12,500 nucleotides of DNA. Origin: Halocaridina rubra (lineage: Eukaryota; Arthropoda; Malacostraca; Decapoda; Atyidae). The stretch lies in NCBI GenBank assembly GCA_037179515.1, contig JAXCGZ010011678.1:1-12500 (forward strand), read 5' to 3'. Shown here piece by piece: positions 8,017 through 12,500 of the stretch. The notes beneath the pieces are model-generated. The model made no database searches. It worked only from the letters and a program-made list of their open reading frames with translations, and had not been told where the DNA came from. The first letter of the stretch is position 1; every line of letters starts with the position of its first letter. The translations under genes and the position numbers were made by a program.

Positions 8017-9601
8017 GCATTGTGTTTTACTTTCGTTAATTAACAGCACATTATCTTTAAAAAAGGTTTTATTTTTTGACAGAGTGTTTTCTGCTCTTAA
8101 GGTTAGCTTTGGGAGATTATTAATATCACCACTACGGAGTAGCTGAGTGTCATCTGCATATTGTACGACTGGACAGTCAGAAATGAAAGAAGATAGATCA
8201 TTTATGTAAATGGAGAAGAGAATAGGCCCAAGTACTGATCCCTGTGGAGCACCAAAAGATGCATTTTTTGGCCTAGAGATAATGTTGTTAAGACGTATAG
8301 ACTGTTTTCGATTAGATAGATACTCTCTAAACCAGCTCGGATCAATATTTAGGTTAGCACATTTACTTATAAGAATTTCATAGTTTACACTGTCGAAGGT
8401 TTTTGATAAGTCTAATAATTCAAGCAGAGAGATTTTTTTCATATCTATATTGTTATCGATACTATTCGTAACTTTGAACAGTGCAGTTCCAGTCTAGAGT
8501 TTTGGTCTTAAACCATGTTGGTTAATAGCTAATTGTCTATTTGACTCTAAATGTGACATAAGTTGGCAAGCAACAATTTTTCCTAATATTTTAGAGAAAA
8601 TTGGTAGCAAGGAATGGGACGATAGTTTGTCACATCTTCTTTGTCCCCCTTTTTATACAGAGGTATTAAATGTGATTTTTTCCAAGAGTCAGAAAACTTT
8701 TTAGAAACAATGGAAGTGTTCATAATTGACAGAATATAAGATACAATCATGGGCAGAGCATCTTTGATGAATTGAAATGGTATGCCATCTGGACCATAAG
8801 AGCCAGAGTTTCTTAGGCTCTTTATGGTAAGAATTAGGGTAGCGCAATCGATAGGATTTATTTTGAAGTACTCTTTTGTGTGTACATTGGAAGAATTGAC
8901 ATTTAAGTAATTACTCATATTCACTGAGTTGATGTTTTCTTGTGTTTTCTCATATGTATTCTTCCCAACGTTAGCAAAATAGTTACTAAAGTTTTCCGCT
9001 TTGTCTTTCAACTCCGTAATATTTTCATAACTTTCTAAGGTAGTCTTTTCATTTGGTGTCATGCTTCTTATCACTTTCCATGTTGCTGCTGTATCATGTC
9101 TAGAGTCATTAAATTGTGTTTTGTAAAAGTCTTTTTTACTTACATTGATGAGAGATCTGACAGGTTTTTTTCTGTTTTATAAAGTTCACGGAGAGTCATA
9201 TCATATCTATTACTTTTTAACTCTTTTTGTATTTGATTTATGATTTGCATTGCCTCTTTGATATCATTAGTTAGCCAGGGGGCTGAGGGGAGGATTATTA
9301 TTCTTGTTACAAAGGATGCACAACTATCTAAGCAATCATGGAATTCTTTTGTTAGAATCTCAACCTGCAAATCGACGTTATCTGTGTTTATAATACTATT
9401 AAGTACATTTATGTTGTGATTAATGCTTCACAAAAGATATAAGAGTTGTAATTTTCTAGACATCGGAATGTCTTGGAGAGGCTTTCTTTTGGGCTTGTTT
9501 ATGTTTAGCATAACAATGTTGAGCTCGTGATCTGCAATTGGCAGGGAACTACGTCCCTATAGGGTATACTTTCCACTTTATTTGTTATTATCAGATCTAT
9601 A
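8017..9601 (-). mobile_element. Outer LINE copy, 5' half (endonuclease end and RT core)
   Basis: This minus-strand segment parallels the inner LINE's 5520-7290 without the SINE, and is the upstream half of the element whose 3' half lies at 3481-4543. It begins at 9601 in the codons for the endonuclease segment LIDLIITN (inner copy 7290), so the element was 5'-truncated there. It ends at 8017 in KTQC, where the inner LINE's 5' end joins. Many shifts and stops relative to the inner copy make it clearly older. It preserves the sequence the SINE disrupted in the inner copy and so serves as the reference for the empty site. Confidence 0.88.
8017..9601 (-). pseudogene. Broken ORF2 (endonuclease C-terminus to RT YADD) of the outer LINE
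   Basis: Three open pieces cover the decayed protein. 9140-9370 gives the linker after the endonuclease (SAPWLTNDIKEAMQI). 8583-9074 gives the start of the RT (SGSYGPDGIPFQFIKDALP, HLIPLYKKGD, NYRPI), then loses frame. 8017-8442 gives motif A with a changed residue (LLDLSKTFD instead of SKAFD), GAPQGSVLGPILFSIYIND and YADDTQLL. A stop near 8494 and several shifts separate the pieces. The open frame of the last piece runs on into the inner LINE's ORF1 end, which is fortuitous. Confidence 0.85.
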
Positions 9602-9830
9602 CTGGAATGGGTTGAGGGAGAGGGTCGCAGTAAGATAGACTAGTGGGGTTTAACTGACTATGGCCGTCTGATCATAGGTGCTCCTCGCTTACACAGTGTG
9701 CGACCATTGCATTGTGGAGAGGGGGAGATTTCGTTCTCATTTATTCCCAGGATACTGAGATGTAACAATTTGGGTGAGCAGACCATCTAGTGAATGTGCG
9801 TGTGCTTCGAGTCATCCACCAACCCTGACT
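9602..9830. other. Unassigned spacer between opposing LINEs
   Basis: About 230 bp with higher GC than its surroundings (for example GTTGAGGGAGAGGGTCGCAG). I see no recognisable protein motif or RNA. It may be the upstream part of the plus-strand LINE remnant that follows, or an unrelated repeat. Confidence 0.35.
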
Positions 9831-11000
9831 GGAAAATTGGGGCTCATTGATCAAAAAATATTTTACACTGGTTTACAAAATAGGGTACGCCATAGCTACT
9901 TAAGAGCAGTCTCCATAAATTTAAATTTTTTGTATGAGAAATTCCCCTCTTTTGCCAAATTTACATCCTTGTCACAAGCTCTGTTAGACAAACTCCCTTC
10001 CAATGGCTTTACTCCTTCTCTCCTCTTTCTGGTTTCACGGTTTTCTTTCTAATTTACATCTGTGCTTCTTAACGGCACCACATCTAGCTTATTTCCTCTT
10101 ATCAGCGGTGCTCAACAGGCCTCTGTTCCATCAACTACTCTGTTCTTTCTCTACATCAATGAGCTACTTCAATCCCATCCTCCTCTCTTCTCCAAGCCTT
10201 CAAACACGATTCTATTCTTCATTTTACTTATCCCTTCTCTTCACAACCTTTATCTGCTACTTGCAATCAATCTCGTGTTGTTCTTGCTTTTACTCTCAAC
10301 TATGATTGGCAGAGGGCATCTGAGTGGGGCACCCAAATTCTAATTAAATAAATGCCTCCAAGACACAGCATTTGGTTATCTTTTTATCTTCTCCTCCTTA
10401 TAGTCCTATTGCCTTCGAAACTATAATATTTACTCTCTTGATTTTATTAGCATATTAAAAATCCATATAGCCTCTAACTTGTCTTGGCGGAGTCACATAA
10501 TCCAAATTTCTAAATCTTTATCCAAAAACTTGGGGGATCTGTTCTGGCTTTATCATCACTATCCCTATTTCCAGTTACTTGAGATCTATAGAGTTTTCAT
10601 CCATCCCTGCTCACACATTTGGGGGGTGCTTCGAATACTTTTCTTTTCGACAGGATTGAATCTAAGGTAATCATACTTTTAATCTGAGTTTTCTTTCTTT
10701 TTCAGATTATGGTATCATCTCTTTCTCTTTTCTATCGCTACTGCTTTCATCACGGCACTGATGAGTTGGGGAGATGCATCCCTCCTCCACTGCGGAGGTC
10801 GTGTGACACTGGCTAAGCGACCTTGTCTCACAGGTCCAGTATGGTGATTTGAAGATCATGGACTGGTCGGTGCAGCAACTGGTTCTTCTCATCCACCTGC
10901 AATATCAGGAATTCTCTTCCTCCTTCAGTCTTTCCTAAGTTTTATAACCAATCTGCCTTCAGAAGGAATCTACCATCATCTATATGCCTAATCCTGCTAC
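9830..11000 (+). pseudogene. Decayed LINE reverse transcriptase of a second family
   Basis: The plus strand carries a non-LTR RT with several breaks. QALLDKLPSNGFTPSLLFLV (about 9975-10035) precedes a stop. ISGAQQASVPSTTLFFLYIN (about 10095-10155) corresponds to the SGVPQGSVLSPTLFLLYIND motif with the key GVPQGS changed. The YADD region is not recognisable. Then SEWGTQILIK and NASKTQHLVI in a new frame, NLSWRSHIIQISKSLSKNLG (10470-10530), LLEIYRVFIHPCSHIWGVL (about 10578-10630), LFDRIESKVI (10640), LSLFYRYCFHHGTDELGRC (about 10720), IPPPLRRS, and NSLPPSVFPKFYNQSAF (about 10908-10960). The SHIWG, LFYRY-HG-C, PPPLRR and LPPSVFP motifs are typical of Jockey/I/R1-type elements in arthropods; this is from memory of the families. 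Orientation and motifs differ from the nested LINEs, so it is a separate, older insertion. Confidence 0.82.
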
Positions 11001-11280
11001 TTTCTGGGTCTTCAGTGGTTCTATTTTTCTATTAGGCTGTCCTTTTTAAATTGTGTATCATTTTCAAGCTTCTACCTTTTCTTTAAACTGCTACTTTTTC
11101 TATCCTTAAGAATAGAATTCACCACTTCTTTTAGCAATTATGCTCAAGAATTAACATTCTTTTATTTTCCATTTTTCTCTTTGAAGTAATAGTATGATAA
11201 TGCTGCGGGAGCGTAAAAAAATGCTCTATACTTCTTACTCAATTCTATATAGCTAAAATCGCATTTTATTAGCTCGTTCA
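11001..11280. other. AT-rich spacer, possible 3' UTR of the preceding LINE
   Basis: No open frame or RNA gene is apparent. It follows directly after the last recognisable LINE codons, so part may be that element's 3' UTR, but I see no tail or terminal repeat to mark an end. Confidence 0.35.
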
Positions 11281-11780
<500 letters not shown>

Positions 11781-11792
11781 TGAATCATTCTT

Positions 11793-11863
11793 TACCCCGA
11801 CCGGGACTCGAACCTAGGACTTATGATTACTAAGTCAAGGCGCTACCACTACACCACAGAAGG
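11793..11863 (-). other. tRNA-like segment, array unit 1
   Basis: A 71-nt tRNA-related sequence with A-box-like TGGTGTAGTGG and perfect B box GGTTCGAGTCC. The D stem GGTG/CGCC pairs. The possible anticodon stem GACTTA/TAAGTC leaves almost no variable loop, and the acceptor stem pairs at about five of seven positions. It is probably not a functional tRNA. In this unit the downstream trailer runs into (AT)n after TGAATCATTC. Confidence 0.75.
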
Positions 11864-12066
11864 TTAAAAGGAATCCAACCTTATAGCTTATATCTGCTAT
11901 ACTTAGGAATGAACACATTCTTACTGAATGCCACTATGTTCATATTACAGATTCCCCAACCTCACTCGTGGCTTCATTTTAGCATTTAATTAAATTCCCA
12001 ATCTCATTCGGGCCATGAAATTACCAAATAAGCACATTACATATGTGAAAACATGAATCATTTCTT

Positions 12067-12137
12067 TACCCCGACCGGGACTCGAACCTAGGACTTATGA
12101 TTACTAAGTCAAGGCGCTACCACTACACCACAGAAGG
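12067..12137 (-). other. tRNA-like segment, array unit 2
   Basis: Identical to the unit 1 segment over the 71 nt by eye, with the same A-box-like and B-box sequences. A TTTT run on the minus strand (12051-12048) lies about 16 nt past the tRNA-like 3' end and could terminate pol III, giving an RNA of roughly 90-100 nt if transcribed. Confidence 0.75.
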
Positions 12138-12340
12138 TTAAAAGGAATCCAACCTTATAGCTTATATCTGCTATACTTAGGAATGAACGCATTCTAACTG
12201 AATGCCACTATGTTCATATTACAGATTCCCCAACCTCACTCGTGGCTTCATTTTAGCATTTAATTCAATTCCCAATCTCATTCGGGCCATGAAATTACCA
12301 AATAAGCACATTACATATGTGAAAACATGAATCATTTCTT

Positions 12341-12411
12341 TACCCCGACCGGGACTCGAACCTAGGACTTATGATTACTAAGTCAAGGCGCTACCACTAC
12401 ACCACAGAAGG
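12341..12411 (-). other. tRNA-like segment, array unit 3
   Basis: Identical by eye to the segments of units 1 and 2, including the perfect B box and the TTTT run downstream. Its unit is cut by the window end. Confidence 0.75.
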
Positions 12412-12500
12412 TTAAAAGGAACCCAACCTTATAGCTTATATCTGCTATACTAAGGAATGAACGCATTCTAACTGAATGCCACTATGTTCATATTACAGAT

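Larger units (their letters stand above)
11781..12500 (-). repeat. 274-bp tandem repeat containing tRNA-like, pol III-type promoters
   Basis: Three successive units are visible: a left-truncated one (11781-12019), a complete one (12020-12293) and one cut by the window end (12294-12500). The anchor ACCCCGACC recurs at 11794, 12068 and 12342, a spacing of exactly 274 both times. Units differ at only a handful of positions (for example ACACATTCTTACTG versus ACGCATTCTAACTG, and GGAATCC versus GGAACCC), so they are about 98% alike. Each holds one 71-nt tRNA-like segment on the minus strand and about 203 bp of body ending in the conserved TTCCTTTTAACC leader. The array continues beyond the window. 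It could be a tandemly amplified SINE or a satellite that captured a tRNA-like sequence. Confidence 0.93.

Noticed and set aside
8005..8017. The perfect palindrome CCCAAAGTTTGGG at the inner LINE's 5' join
   Set aside because: It is short and only coincides with the truncation point. I see no reason to treat it as a regulatory site.
10003..10305. A hydrophobic plus-strand 100-codon frame resembling membrane segments
   Set aside because: It overlaps, in the wrong phase, the pyrimidine-rich RT remnant that reads SGAQQASVPSTTLFFLYIN.
10667..10705. A GT...AG stretch with a pyrimidine tract that resembles a small intron
   Set aside because: Reading straight through keeps the LINE frame (RIESKVI before, VSSLSLFYRY after) apart from one stop, and 39 bp is very short for an intron. 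It is decayed RT sequence.
10707..10892. A 61-codon minus-strand frame
   Set aside because: It is antisense to the LINE C-terminal segment LFYRY...IPPPLRR and shows no motif of its own.
11781..12500. A CRISPR array
   Set aside because: Units are 274 bp and continuous, with no variable spacers, and the context is eukaryotic.

Overview
This window looks like repeat-rich, non-genic nuclear DNA from a metazoan, most likely an arthropod and possibly a decapod crustacean. The lineage is inference. It rests on very long (AT)n microsatellites, several non-LTR retrotransposon (LINE) families of types I associate with decapods, and tRNA-derived short repeats. I recognise no host protein-coding gene, rRNA gene, CRISPR array or bacterial-style operon. 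Every open frame with a recognisable protein belongs to a retrotransposon.

Layout. 1-518 is an (AT)n array. 519-1494 is unassigned DNA. 1495-1862 holds a tRNA-derived repeat (minus strand) between two (AT)n arrays. 1863-3030 is AT-rich DNA with nothing recognisable. 3055-3460 is a decayed C-terminal remnant of a LINE reverse-transcriptase ORF on the plus strand. 3481-9601 is a three-level nest on the minus strand. The outermost element is an old, 5'-truncated CR1-group-like LINE, now split into 3481-4543 (3' part) and 8017-9601 (5' part). A younger copy of the same family (4544-8016) lies inside it. A tRNA-derived SINE (about 5734-5916) lies inside the younger copy. 9602-9830 is unassigned. 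9830-11000 is a decayed LINE of a different family on the plus strand. 11281-11457 is a rearranged, partly inverted copy of the tRNA-derived repeat. 11459-11780 is (AT)n. From 11781 past the end of the window runs a 274-bp tandem repeat, each unit containing a tRNA-like sequence with a perfect pol III B box.

How the parts relate. The younger LINE encodes an APE-type endonuclease and a reverse transcriptase whose motifs all look intact except where the SINE interrupts them. The SINE's 3' end closely matches the LINE's 3' end, so the SINE was probably copied by this LINE family's enzyme. The nesting order (outer LINE, then inner LINE, then SINE) gives a relative chronology that agrees with how decayed each layer is. 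The tRNA-like tandem array is a separate system. It shows no LINE-like tail, its units are nearly identical, and related copies repeatedly abut (AT)n arrays.
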